A stretch of DNA of 8,340 nucleotides from JAEHDI01 sp035455185 (lineage in GTDB: Bacteria; Acidobacteriota; Terriglobia; Bryobacterales; Bryobacteraceae). Location: assembly GCA_035455185.1 (NCBI GenBank), contig DATIFQ010000289.1, positions 1 to 8,340 on the forward strand, given 5' to 3'. Within the stretch, counting starts at the first letter, position 1. Every line of letters begins with the position of its first letter. Of this stretch, positions 1-5,946 are shown piece by piece. The notes below the pieces were generated by a model. That model worked only from the letters and a program-made list of their open reading frames with translations, made no database searches and was not told the DNA's origin. A program made the translations under genes and the position numbers.

Positions 1-1
1 C

Positions 2-172
2 AAGGACGGCAAGTTGTCTTCCCTGCGGGTGATGAACAGCCAGGTCGATCCGGATCTGGCGAAGTCGGCTGTAGAGGCGGTGAGCCAGTGGGAGTACCAG
101 CCGACACTGCTGAACGGCAATCCAGTGGAGATTGTGACCGACATCGAGGTGAACTACAAACTGAGCAAGTAG
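2..172 (+). CDS. TonB-family protein, C-terminal domain (5' end outside window)
   Basis: Only the last 56 codons are present; the frame is open to the left edge and ends at TAG 170-172. The visible part matches the end of a TonB C-terminal domain: a KDGKLSSLRV strand, then DPDLAKSAVEAVSQWEYQP (a helix leading into the W-x-Y/F-x-P motif), then a GNPVEIVTDIEVNYKL closing strand. In this family the domain sits in the periplasm and either energises TonB-dependent outer-membrane receptors or, in the many acidobacterial paralogues, is fused to other modules such as sensor or peptidase domains. What precedes the domain lies outside the window, so I cannot say whether this is a true TonB or a fusion protein. 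The next gene is on the opposite strand and convergent, so this is the last gene of its transcript. Confidence 0.85.
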   Translation, partial: KDGKLSSLRVMNSQVDPDLAKSAVEAVSQWEYQPTLLNGNPVEIVTDIEVNYKLSK

Positions 173-305
173 GGCTTATTGAGTTCGGCCGGCACCTCGG
201 GGACCGGCAGCCATTTCGCGAAGGCGGCGGCATGGCGGCCAGTCCCCGTTTGCATTTGCGGTTATCGAGTGATTGCGTGTCCCCGAATTCGAATTAAGAG
301 CCTCG
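173..305. other. Convergent intergenic stretch, no gene
   Basis: This is the space between the TonB-like stop and the stop of the convergent minus-strand gene. I see no credible reading frame. A weak inverted repeat, GCCGG at 188-192 and CCGGC at 204-208 with an 11-nt loop, lies 16 nt after the TonB-like stop. It could help end transcription, but no T-run follows it. The right end, 277-295, carries a GTGTCCCC motif followed by the palindrome AATTCGAATT (286-295). Confidence 0.5.
277..295 (-). repeat. AATTCGAATTCGGGGACAC motif
   Basis: Read on the minus strand, a perfect 10-bp palindrome AATTCGAATT (286-295) is followed by CGGGGACAC. It begins 11 nt after the stop of the reductase-like gene. 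It resembles, from memory, the recurrent GGGGACA strings found in repeat-rich bacterial genomes, and it pairs in style with the GGGGTCAGA motif at 1140-1156. No copy number can be judged from one window. Confidence 0.25.
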
Positions 306-1250
306 TCAGGAAGCCGTCGCACCGTACTCGCTGGTGTAGTAGGCGTCCTCTTTGATCTCGTCCTTAGTGCGCGGGAACACGCCCACACACACGAGATCCG
401 CCGGCTTAATGCTCTCCAATGCCCGCCGAAAAGCCTGCTCTGGGTTCGAAACCCTGCCCGCGGCCAGAATCTTGTATGCGACGCAAGGCTTCTTGGTTTG
501 GCGCATGAAGTTGTACATCCTCGGCGGATCGTCCTGGAGATAAATGTCACCCTGCATTTCGGGGATCTCGCCCCCTAACAACTGGCGAAACTCCTGCGGA
601 GTCCTGCGGATGTTGTAGGCACATCCCGCATAGAAGTCCACATCCCAGCCCAGATCCTCAATCTTCATGAGAACCTCCGGAATGTGACTGCCGATGCCCA
701 CCATGGCCACGCCCAAGTCGCGCATCTTCTTTGCGTAGTCCCGGACAGTTTCCAGGCTCCCGCTGCGATATGCCCGGTCCGTGATCTCCCCCTGAACCCA
801 AGCAGCCATGGGCTTCACCGCATTCACCACCTCCGCCGGTTCTTTCGTCGTCGCCTGAGCAACCAGTTGCATCTTGCCGCCCGCATCCAGGTAGCGCTTC
901 CAATCCTCCTCTCCCCGACTCATGTGGACATAGTTGAAGGCGTTGATTCCCAAAGCCTCAGACCTCTGGAGCACCTCCAAAACCTTGGCCTGCGTGTACC
1001 AATCCCGCATGGCGAGACTGAAATTGCTGTTGTAGTGCGAGAACCCGTAGAACGGGTTGACCCCCAAGATGAGCCGGCTGATCTCAGCCTTGCCAAACTT
1101 GACCTTCGGGATCCTGATCTCCGAGTCAGGAATAGAAGCAATTTGATTCTGACCCCGCTGCGATTGCCCAAAGCCATGAGCAGCCCCGCAGGCCAGACCA
1201 CCAGCCAAAGCCGAACCTGACCTCAGAAACTGCCTTCGCGTACTCGTCAT
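306..1250 (-). CDS. Tat-exported aldo/keto-reductase-like TIM-barrel protein
   Basis: A 314-residue protein that opens with MTSTRRQFLRSGSALAGG, a twin-arginine signal (R5, R6, then QFLR) followed by a small-residue hydrophobic stretch, so it probably folds in the cytoplasm and is exported. I chose the ATG at 1250 because it puts the Tat motif at the N-terminus and has GAGG 9 nt upstream; the frame stays open to 1334, but that extension looks non-coding. From about residue 48 it resembles an aldo/keto reductase: VKFGKAEISRLILGVNP (strand 1), GINAFNYVHM at 101-110 (where the family normally has a DTA..YG type motif), barrel strands near 181-188 and 203-212, KPCVAYKILAAG (254-265), and a closing VGVFPRTKDEIKED. 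The usual Asp, Tyr and His catalytic positions are not evident; K136 is the only plausible remnant. It may be a binding protein or have altered chemistry. It is transcribed divergently from the Gfo/Idh-agarase pair, which suggests a shared function. Confidence 0.75.
   Translation of the reverse strand: MTSTRRQFLRSGSALAGGLACGAAHGFGQSQRGQNQIASIPDSEIRIPKVKFGKAEISRLILGVNPFYGFSHYNSNFSLAMRDWYTQAKVLEVLQRSEALGINAFNYVHMSRGEEDWKRYLDAGGKMQLVAQATTKEPAEVVNAVKPMAAWVQGEITDRAYRSGSLETVRDYAKKMRDLGVAMVGIGSHIPEVLMKIEDLGWDVDFYAGCAYNIRRTPQEFRQLLGGEIPEMQGDIYLQDDPPRMYNFMRQTKKPCVAYKILAAGRVSNPEQAFRRALESIKPADLVCVGVFPRTKDEIKEDAYYTSEYGATAS
1140..1156 (-). repeat. GGGGTCAGAATCAAATT motif inside the reductase-like gene
   Basis: On the minus strand this 17-mer encodes the RGQNQIA part (about residues 32-38) of the reductase-like protein, in the linker between the Tat signal and the barrel. 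From memory, GGGGTCAGA...AAATT and GGGGACA...AATT strings recur in many bacterial genomes near REP-associated transposases. A related GGGGACAC motif preceded by AATTCGAATT on the same strand lies just after this gene's stop (277-295). The sequence is certain; membership of a repeat family is inference. Confidence 0.3.
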
Positions 1251-1284
1251 GTGGATGTACCTCGCTACCAAATCTACCCGTACC

Positions 1285-1328
1285 CTGTGCATGCTGGCAA
1301 GTTCTCTTGCACAGCCTGAAGGCTGTGC
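1285..1328. repeat. Alternative hairpins in the divergent promoter region
   Basis: Segment B (TGCACAGCC, 1308-1316) can pair in two exclusive ways. With segment C it forms a perfect 8-bp stem: GCACAGCC (1309-1316), loop TGAA, GGCTGTGC (1321-1328). With segment A, CTGTGCA at 1285-1291, it forms a 7-bp stem with TGCACAG (1308-1314) and a 16-nt loop. A third small stem, GCAAG (1297-1301), loop TTCT, CTTGC (1306-1310), also competes for part of B. The 8-bp stem with its TGAA loop looks like a REP-type palindrome. The A/B/C arrangement would also suit a leader that switches folds. No T-run follows on either strand, so it is not a classical terminator. Confidence 0.6.
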
Positions 1329-1347
1329 CACCAAAGTGAATCAGTGA

Positions 1348-1366
1348 CAGTAGGCTTCAGCCTCTG
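1348..1366. repeat. Second hairpin with TTCA loop and one bulge
   Basis: CAG (1348-1350) and AGGC (1352-1355) pair with GCCT (1360-1363) and CTG (1364-1366), leaving a bulged T at 1351 and a TTCA loop. The loop is the reverse complement of the TGAA loop 30 nt to the left, and both stems end in GCC/GGC next to the loop. The two could therefore be an inverted pair of one palindromic repeat. The hairpin lies upstream of the Gfo/Idh ribosome binding site. Confidence 0.45.
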
Positions 1367-1429
1367 GCTCAGGTCTTTCAACATGGCCCGCACAACCATC
1401 GTTGGAGCCGGTATAGGATATAGGGCTGC

Positions 1430-1433
1430 GGAG
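1430..1433 (+). promoter_or_regulatory. Ribosome binding site deciding the Gfo/Idh start
   Basis: GGAG lies 9 nt before the ATG at 1443 and 15 nt before the in-frame ATG at 1449. The spacing favours 1443, and both choices keep the twin-arginine motif near the N-terminus. Confidence 0.55.
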
Positions 1434-1442
1434 AAACAACCA

Positions 1443-2666
1443 ATGGCTATGGAACCATCCTCCAGAAGAGAGTTTCTGAAAGCGACGGCGGCGGTCACAA
1501 CGGCAGCGTCGTACGGCCGCATCCTCGGGGCGAATGACGCGATCCGGCTCGGCTGCATCGGGAACGGTGGACGTGGGAAGTACCTGATGCGTCACCTCAA
1601 CAGCATTGGTGGAGTGTCGTGGGCAGCGGTCTGCGACGTCTACAGCGTCCGGCGGGACGAAGCGGCCACAATCGCCGGTGGTTCGGTGAAGACATTCAGC
1701 GATCACCGAGAACTGCTCGACCTCAAGGACATCGATGCCGTGATCGTGGCGACTCCCGACCACTGGCACTCGGCGGTCACAGTAGATGCGTGCAAGGCCG
1801 GCAAGGACGTGTACGTCGAGAAGCCGATGGTCCACACGCCGAAGGATGGGCAGGCGCTGGTCAAAGCCGTACGGCAGCACAAGCGCATCTGCCAGGTCGG
1901 CATGCAGGCCCGTGCGATGCCTCACTACCAAGAGGCGCGGCAGAAATATGTCGAGAGTGGCGCGATGGGTAAGGTGGGCCTCGTTCGGACATGGTACGAC
2001 GCCAACGGCGGCTATACCCTGGTGGCTCCCCCTGGAATGGAGAAGCAGCCTGAGGGGCTTGACTGGAAGCGATGGTGCGGCCCAGGGCCGCAGGTGCCGT
2101 GGAACCCGGGGATTTTCTTCAGCCCGTACAAGTGGCTGCACTACGACGGCGGGATGATCATGGGCATCGGCATCCATGTGATCGACTCCGCGCACCAGTA
2201 CATGAAGCTGACCAGGCCAGCGGCGGCCGTCGCCGGCGGCGGAGTCTATCACTACAACGACGGACGCGATACGCCGGACGTGATCAACCTGATCCTCGAA
2301 TACCCGGAAAAACTGAACGTCACGTTCGAGGCCGAGATCATGACGTCCGGCCTGAAGTCCTCTCAGGCGGGAATCGAAGTACGGGGAACTGGCGGCATTC
2401 TTGCCGTTCACCGCTACGAGAACCTCGGCTGGCAATACACTCCCAATCCGAAGAACAGCACACTGCCGGCGGACAAAGCCCCTGGCGGACCGCCGGACGC
2501 AGATGAACTACTGAAGAACTGGCTTGACTGCATCCGCACCCGCCAGAAGCCGGTCGCGGACGAGGAGGCGGGTTACTACTCGTCGATAGCCTGCTTCATG
2601 GGCGCCATGGCTTACCGCACGAAGTCGCGGGTGGAGTGGGACCGGAAGTGGGAGCTCGGTGCGTAG
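1443..2666 (+). CDS. Tat-exported Gfo/Idh/MocA family oxidoreductase
   Basis: A 407-residue NAD(P)-dependent sugar-type oxidoreductase. Residues 7-13 (SRREFLK) followed by an Ala/Thr-rich stretch form a Tat signal, as in many exported acidobacterial and planctomycete members of this family. The Rossmann domain starts at AIRLGCIGNGGRG, with the dinucleotide loop GNGGRG at 40-45. DAVIVATPDHWHS (98-110) and the family EKP motif at 126-128, whose lysine is the usual catalytic or binding residue, follow. The C-terminal substrate domain contains GGMIMGIGIHVID (about 236-248) with the conserved His and Asp. The length is normal and nothing looks broken. The substrate cannot be read from sequence; the family oxidises or otherwise transforms sugars and inositols. 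An agarase-like gene starts 10 nt after its stop, so the two very likely form an operon. Frame-compatible starts at 1344 and 1383 would put about 20-33 odd residues before the Tat motif. Confidence 0.9.
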   Translation: MAMEPSSRREFLKATAAVTTAASYGRILGANDAIRLGCIGNGGRGKYLMRHLNSIGGVSWAAVCDVYSVRRDEAATIAGGSVKTFSDHRELLDLKDIDAVIVATPDHWHSAVTVDACKAGKDVYVEKPMVHTPKDGQALVKAVRQHKRICQVGMQARAMPHYQEARQKYVESGAMGKVGLVRTWYDANGGYTLVAPPGMEKQPEGLDWKRWCGPGPQVPWNPGIFFSPYKWLHYDGGMIMGIGIHVIDSAHQYMKLTRPAAAVAGGGVYHYNDGRDTPDVINLILEYPEKLNVTFEAEIMTSGLKSSQAGIEVRGTGGILAVHRYENLGWQYTPNPKNSTLPADKAPGGPPDADELLKNWLDCIRTRQKPVADEEAGYYSSIACFMGAMAYRTKSRVEWDRKWELGA

Positions 2667-2670
2667 GGAG
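2665..2670 (+). promoter_or_regulatory. Ribosome binding site of the agarase-like gene
   Basis: AGGGAG sits 6 nt before the ATG at 2677 and overlaps the end of the upstream stop codon (TAG 2664-2666). It decides against the in-frame GTG at 2659, which would overlap the upstream gene and add residues before the lipoprotein signal. Confidence 0.65.
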
Positions 2671-2676
2671 AAGGAG

Positions 2677-4788
2677 ATGAGAGCGACACGGTTGTCGTTA
2701 TTCCTGTGTGCTGTACTTCTGGCCGGCTGCGGACGGAAATCGGCTCCGCTGTATTCATTTGAGGCCGAATCCGAGGCCCAGGCCGCCAAGGCATCTGGGG
2801 CCACGGTGTCGCGGGTGGATCGCGGCGCAACTGACGGGAAGTTCGCGCTCTTGGTAGAGTTCCAGCCCGGCGATGAGCCGCAGATCGAGTTCGCCGCCGG
2901 CGAGAAGCTGTGGGATTGGAAGGCGAAGGGCTCGCTTATCCTCGACGTCACCAACGCGGCCGAAGAGCCGGCCGCGTTCTCCGTGGAGGTCACGGACGCA
3001 GCCGGCGCGAAAACGGTCGCAAAGACGTTCCTGCCGTTGCGGGCCGGCGAGTCTGCGAGCTTCGCGCTCCCGTTGAACTCGCCATCGCCGCTCGACATGG
3101 GCATGCGCGGCGAGCCGGCGATCCCGGGTTTCCGGCTGTTGAATGGAGACCACCAGACCGTCGATGTGAGCCGAATCGCGAAGTTCAGAATCTTTGCGGC
3201 GAAGCTGGAAAAGAGCCGCACGCTGGTGATCGACAACATCCGCCTAGGACGTGGTGTCAAATACGAGAAGATCGTGGACCGCTTTGGCCAATTTGGTCTC
3301 GAAGACTGGCCGGGAAAGCTGAAAAGCGAGCAGGAGCTCTCCAAGCGCCGCTCCGAGGAGGAAGCGGAACTGGCAGCGCGGCCTGTACTGCCGGACCGGG
3401 ACGAGTACGGCGGCTGGTCGGCCGGACCGCAACTTGCAGCGGCTGGATATTTCCGGACGGCGAAGCGGGACGGCAAGTGGTGGCTGGTAACGCCAAGCGG
3501 CCACCTTTTCTTCTCTTTCGGCTTCAACTCCGTCAATTCCGAGGAAGGCGACACGGTGGTTGAGGGCCGGGAGCACATGTTCGAGTGGCTTCCGAAGCCC
3601 GGAGAGCCACTCTCGGAGCATTACGGCAAGAATTCGATGTGGATGCCGGTCGGATTAAAGATCAAACTCGCCACGGGCCGAACCTACCACTACTACCGCG
3701 CCAACCTCGAACGGAAGTACGGCAAGGACTGGTATGAACGCTGGCGTGAGATCACACTGAAACGGCTGCCCTCGTGGGGTTTCAACACGATTGCAAACTG
3801 GTCCGACCCAAGAGTGTACGAAGCGCGGCGAATCCCTTACGTGGTGACGATTGACATCGACGCAAAGATCGCGGAGGTTTCAAGCGGCAACGACTATTGG
3901 CGGCGAATGATGGATCCGTTCGATCCGGCGTTCGCGGCTGCGGTGGAGGCAAGCCTCAGGGCCGGCACAGAGAAGCGCAGAGACGATCCGTGGTGCGTCG
4001 GCTATTTTGTGGACAACGAGCTGTCCTGGGGATCGATGCGGGACGATCGGGGCCGCTACGGGCTGGCGCTGGGAGCGCTTGCGCTCGACGCCTCGTCGCC
4101 GGCGAAGCAGGCGTTCGTGGAGCAACTGCGGAAACGGCGGAGCGCTATCGGGACGCTGAACCGCGCTTGGGGAACGACTTTCGCTTCTTGGGACGCGGTG
4201 CTCGGCGAGCCGTATCAGCCGCAGGGGGAACTCAGCGCGGGCATGAAGGACGATCTCCGCGCGTTTGTGAAGGAGTTCGCTCGCAAGTACTTCCGGACCA
4301 TCCGCGACTCCCTGAAGAAGCACGACCCGAACCACCTGTATCTCGGAACGCGGTTTGCGTGGTCCAGCCAGGAGAGTATCGAGGCATGCGCCGAGATCTG
4401 CGATGTGATGAGTTTCAACATCTACCGCCCGCGGGTGGAGCGGAGCCAGTGGGTCTCATTGGAGAAACTCGGCAAGCCCGTGATCATCGGCGAGTTTCAC
4501 ATGGGGGCGGTGGACCGGGGGATGTTTCATCCGGGGCTGGTGCGGACCGAAGACCAAGCTGCGAGGGCGGCGCTGTTCTCCGCGTACGTGCGCGACGTGA
4601 TCGACAATCCGATGTTCGTGGGCTGCCACTACTTCAAGTACGTTGACGAACCGTTGACCGGGCGGCCGGGCGACGGTGAGAACTACGCAATCGGGTTCGT
4701 CAACGTCGTAGACGGCCTACACACGGAGATGATCGAGGCGTCGAGAACGCTTAGCGGGGAGATGTACAAGCGGAGAGCGGGCCAGTAG
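2677..4788 (+). CDS. Lipoprotein GH50-like (beta-agarase family) glycoside hydrolase
   Basis: A 703-residue protein with a lipoprotein signal, MRATRLSLFLCAVLLAGC, with the lipobox cysteine at 18; it is probably membrane-anchored outside the cytoplasm. Residues about 25-195 look like a beta-sandwich, carbohydrate-binding-type domain ending in RTLVIDNIRLGRG. A TIM barrel follows: WWLVTPSGHLFFSFGFNSV (about 268-286), LPSWGFNTIANWSDP (364-378), and VGYFVDNELSW around 441-451, where N447-E448 fit the clan GH-A acid/base. KPVIIGEFHMG follows with E606 as probable nucleophile, and then GCHYFKYVDEPLTG. The GFNT-NWSDP and YFVDNELSW motifs are what I associate with GH50 beta-agarases, and the two-domain build also fits. 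Other clan GH-A families (GH42, GH86) remain possible, and the real substrate may be a galactan other than agarose. It is the second gene of the Gfo/Idh operon. Its stop touches the stop of the convergent hpnB. Confidence 0.72.
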   Translation: MRATRLSLFLCAVLLAGCGRKSAPLYSFEAESEAQAAKASGATVSRVDRGATDGKFALLVEFQPGDEPQIEFAAGEKLWDWKAKGSLILDVTNAAEEPAAFSVEVTDAAGAKTVAKTFLPLRAGESASFALPLNSPSPLDMGMRGEPAIPGFRLLNGDHQTVDVSRIAKFRIFAAKLEKSRTLVIDNIRLGRGVKYEKIVDRFGQFGLEDWPGKLKSEQELSKRRSEEEAELAARPVLPDRDEYGGWSAGPQLAAAGYFRTAKRDGKWWLVTPSGHLFFSFGFNSVNSEEGDTVVEGREHMFEWLPKPGEPLSEHYGKNSMWMPVGLKIKLATGRTYHYYRANLERKYGKDWYERWREITLKRLPSWGFNTIANWSDPRVYEARRIPYVVTIDIDAKIAEVSSGNDYWRRMMDPFDPAFAAAVEASLRAGTEKRRDDPWCVGYFVDNELSWGSMRDDRGRYGLALGALALDASSPAKQAFVEQLRKRRSAIGTLNRAWGTTFASWDAVLGEPYQPQGELSAGMKDDLRAFVKEFARKYFRTIRDSLKKHDPNHLYLGTRFAWSSQESIEACAEICDVMSFNIYRPRVERSQWVSLEKLGKPVIIGEFHMGAVDRGMFHPGLVRTEDQAARAALFSAYVRDVIDNPMFVGCHYFKYVDEPLTGRPGDGENYAIGFVNVVDGLHTEMIEASRTLSGEMYKRRAGQ

Positions 4789-5946
4789 TTACGGTGTCGC
4801 CTGGAAGCGTTCTTTCCAGGCGGCGCCACGGCCGCTCCAATAACGCACGGCCGAGGCAACCGTCGCACCGGTGTAGAAGAGCGCTACCAAAGGGAGCACG
4901 GGCGCCCAAAGAACGAAGCGCCCGTAAAACCGCAGTGACGGCGCATACGTGACGGACATCAGCAGCCACGCGAGTCCGCCGAGAATAGCCGCCGGGGGCT
5001 TGGCAGTGAGGGCAAGCAGCGGCGGCAGAAGGTATGTGACGAACATCCCTGCAACCGTCCCGGCCAACAGCAGCGACGAGTAGCTGAGTTGTGTGTAAGC
5101 GGTCCGCGAGATCATTCCTGCGACGGCCGTGAAGGTCCCGTAACCTCTAATGCTGTGCGAGGCCGAGGTAAGGCCAAGCCAGATCTTTCCTCCCGAGCGC
5201 TTCACCTCGCGGGCGAGCGCGCAATCGTCGATTACTTCGCTACGAATCGCCTCTATGCCACCGGCTCGCTCGAGCGCTTCCCGGCGCGCCAGGAGACATC
5301 CGCCCGCGGCGCCGGCAGCGGTGCGACCGCGGTCGCTAATCCAGACCGGCGGGTAGAGTTTGAAGAAGAAGAACAGGAACGCCGGAACGGCGGCCTTTTC
5401 GGCGAACGTCTCACAGCGAAGCTTGACCATCAGGGAGACAAGGTCCCAACCGGACTCCGCCTTGGCGACCAGTTTCGCGAGCGTGCAGGGCGAGTGGACG
5501 ACGTCGGCGTCGGTGAACCAGTACGAGTCGGGCTGGAAGGATTCGGCGCGGCGGATCCCCTCGGAGAGCGCCCAGAGTTTTCCGGTCCAGCCGGGAGGAA
5601 GCGGCGGGGCGGGGACGACCTCCAACAGGCCGGACTTGCCGGCGTCACGAGCGGCGCCTCGGGCGACATGGGCAGTGTCGTCGGTGCTGTGGTCGTCCAC
5701 GAGAAAAACCTGGAAGAGCCCCGGATAGTCCTGCAGCAGCACCGAGGTGACCGCGGCGGCAACGGAGACGGCTTCATTGCGCGCGGGGATAATGACGGCG
5801 ACGCGGGGCGGGGAATTGGACGGACAGGCGCCGAGGCGCTCCTCACGCATGCGCCAGAAGCCTCCGCGGGCGAGCAGAAGGTAGAACCAGATCGAAAGTG
5901 TGAACGCGGCGACGAGAAACACCAGGTCACCAGACCCGGCAGGCAT
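4789..5946 (-). CDS. hpnB: Hopanoid-associated glycosyltransferase HpnB (GT2)
   Basis: A 385-residue membrane-bound family 2 glycosyltransferase. An N-terminal membrane helix (about 7-26, ending ARGGFW) precedes the GT-A domain: VAVIIPARNE (49-58), VDDHSTDD (83-90), PPGWTGKLWAL (117-127), the TDAD metal-binding motif at 145-148, and IDDCALA (239-245), the family acidic position. Hydrophobic segments near 187-202, 287-313, 318-336 and 343-367 would anchor the C-terminus. The order and wording of these motifs match HpnB, the glycosyltransferase found in hopanoid biosynthesis clusters and thought to work on hopanoids or linked lipids. The start is uncertain. The ATG at 5946 lies inside the upstream peptidase gene with GGGAG only one base away. 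A GTG at 5922, 4 nt after the peptidase stop, would begin right at the membrane helix and also fits. No other hpn gene is visible. Confidence 0.85.
   Translation of the reverse strand: MPAGSGDLVFLVAAFTLSIWFYLLLARGGFWRMREERLGACPSNSPPRVAVIIPARNEAVSVAAAVTSVLLQDYPGLFQVFLVDDHSTDDTAHVARGAARDAGKSGLLEVVPAPPLPPGWTGKLWALSEGIRRAESFQPDSYWFTDADVVHSPCTLAKLVAKAESGWDLVSLMVKLRCETFAEKAAVPAFLFFFFKLYPPVWISDRGRTAAGAAGGCLLARREALERAGGIEAIRSEVIDDCALAREVKRSGGKIWLGLTSASHSIRGYGTFTAVAGMISRTAYTQLSYSSLLLAGTVAGMFVTYLLPPLLALTAKPPAAILGGLAWLLMSVTYAPSLRFYGRFVLWAPVLPLVALFYTGATVASAVRYWSGRGAAWKERFQATP
4798..4822. terminator. 9-bp hairpin at the convergent junction, within the hpnB 3' end
   Basis: CGCCTGGAA (4798-4806) and TTCCAGGCG (4814-4822) form a perfect 9-bp stem with a 7-nt loop, starting 9 nt after the agarase stop and inside the last codons of hpnB. 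It could end the agarase transcript, or both, as there is no other space. No T-run follows on either strand, so a classical intrinsic terminator is not shown. Confidence 0.35.

Noticed and set aside
188..208. GCCGG/CCGGC inverted repeat as a terminator of the TonB-like gene
   Set aside because: Five base pairs with an 11-nt loop and no T-run; too weak to call.
1251..1334. N-terminal extension of the reductase-like gene to 1334
   Set aside because: It would place 28 unrelated residues before a Tat signal and run through the hairpin region; the ATG at 1250 has GAGG 9 nt upstream.
1412..1424. Direct repeat TATAGGATATAGG as a -10 promoter element
   Set aside because: No matching -35 at usual spacing, and it would leave a leader of about 10 nt that conflicts with the visible ribosome binding site.
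1344..1442. Earlier starts of the Gfo/Idh gene at 1344 or 1383
   Set aside because: They would bury the twin-arginine motif 28-41 residues into the protein, and 1443 has a well-spaced GGAG; the start at 1383 has a weak AGG and is not fully excluded.
1341..2435. Long open frame on the minus strand opposite the Gfo/Idh gene
   Set aside because: The translation is low-complexity, rich in Arg/Val/His, with no family motif; it is the usual antisense shadow of a GC-rich gene.
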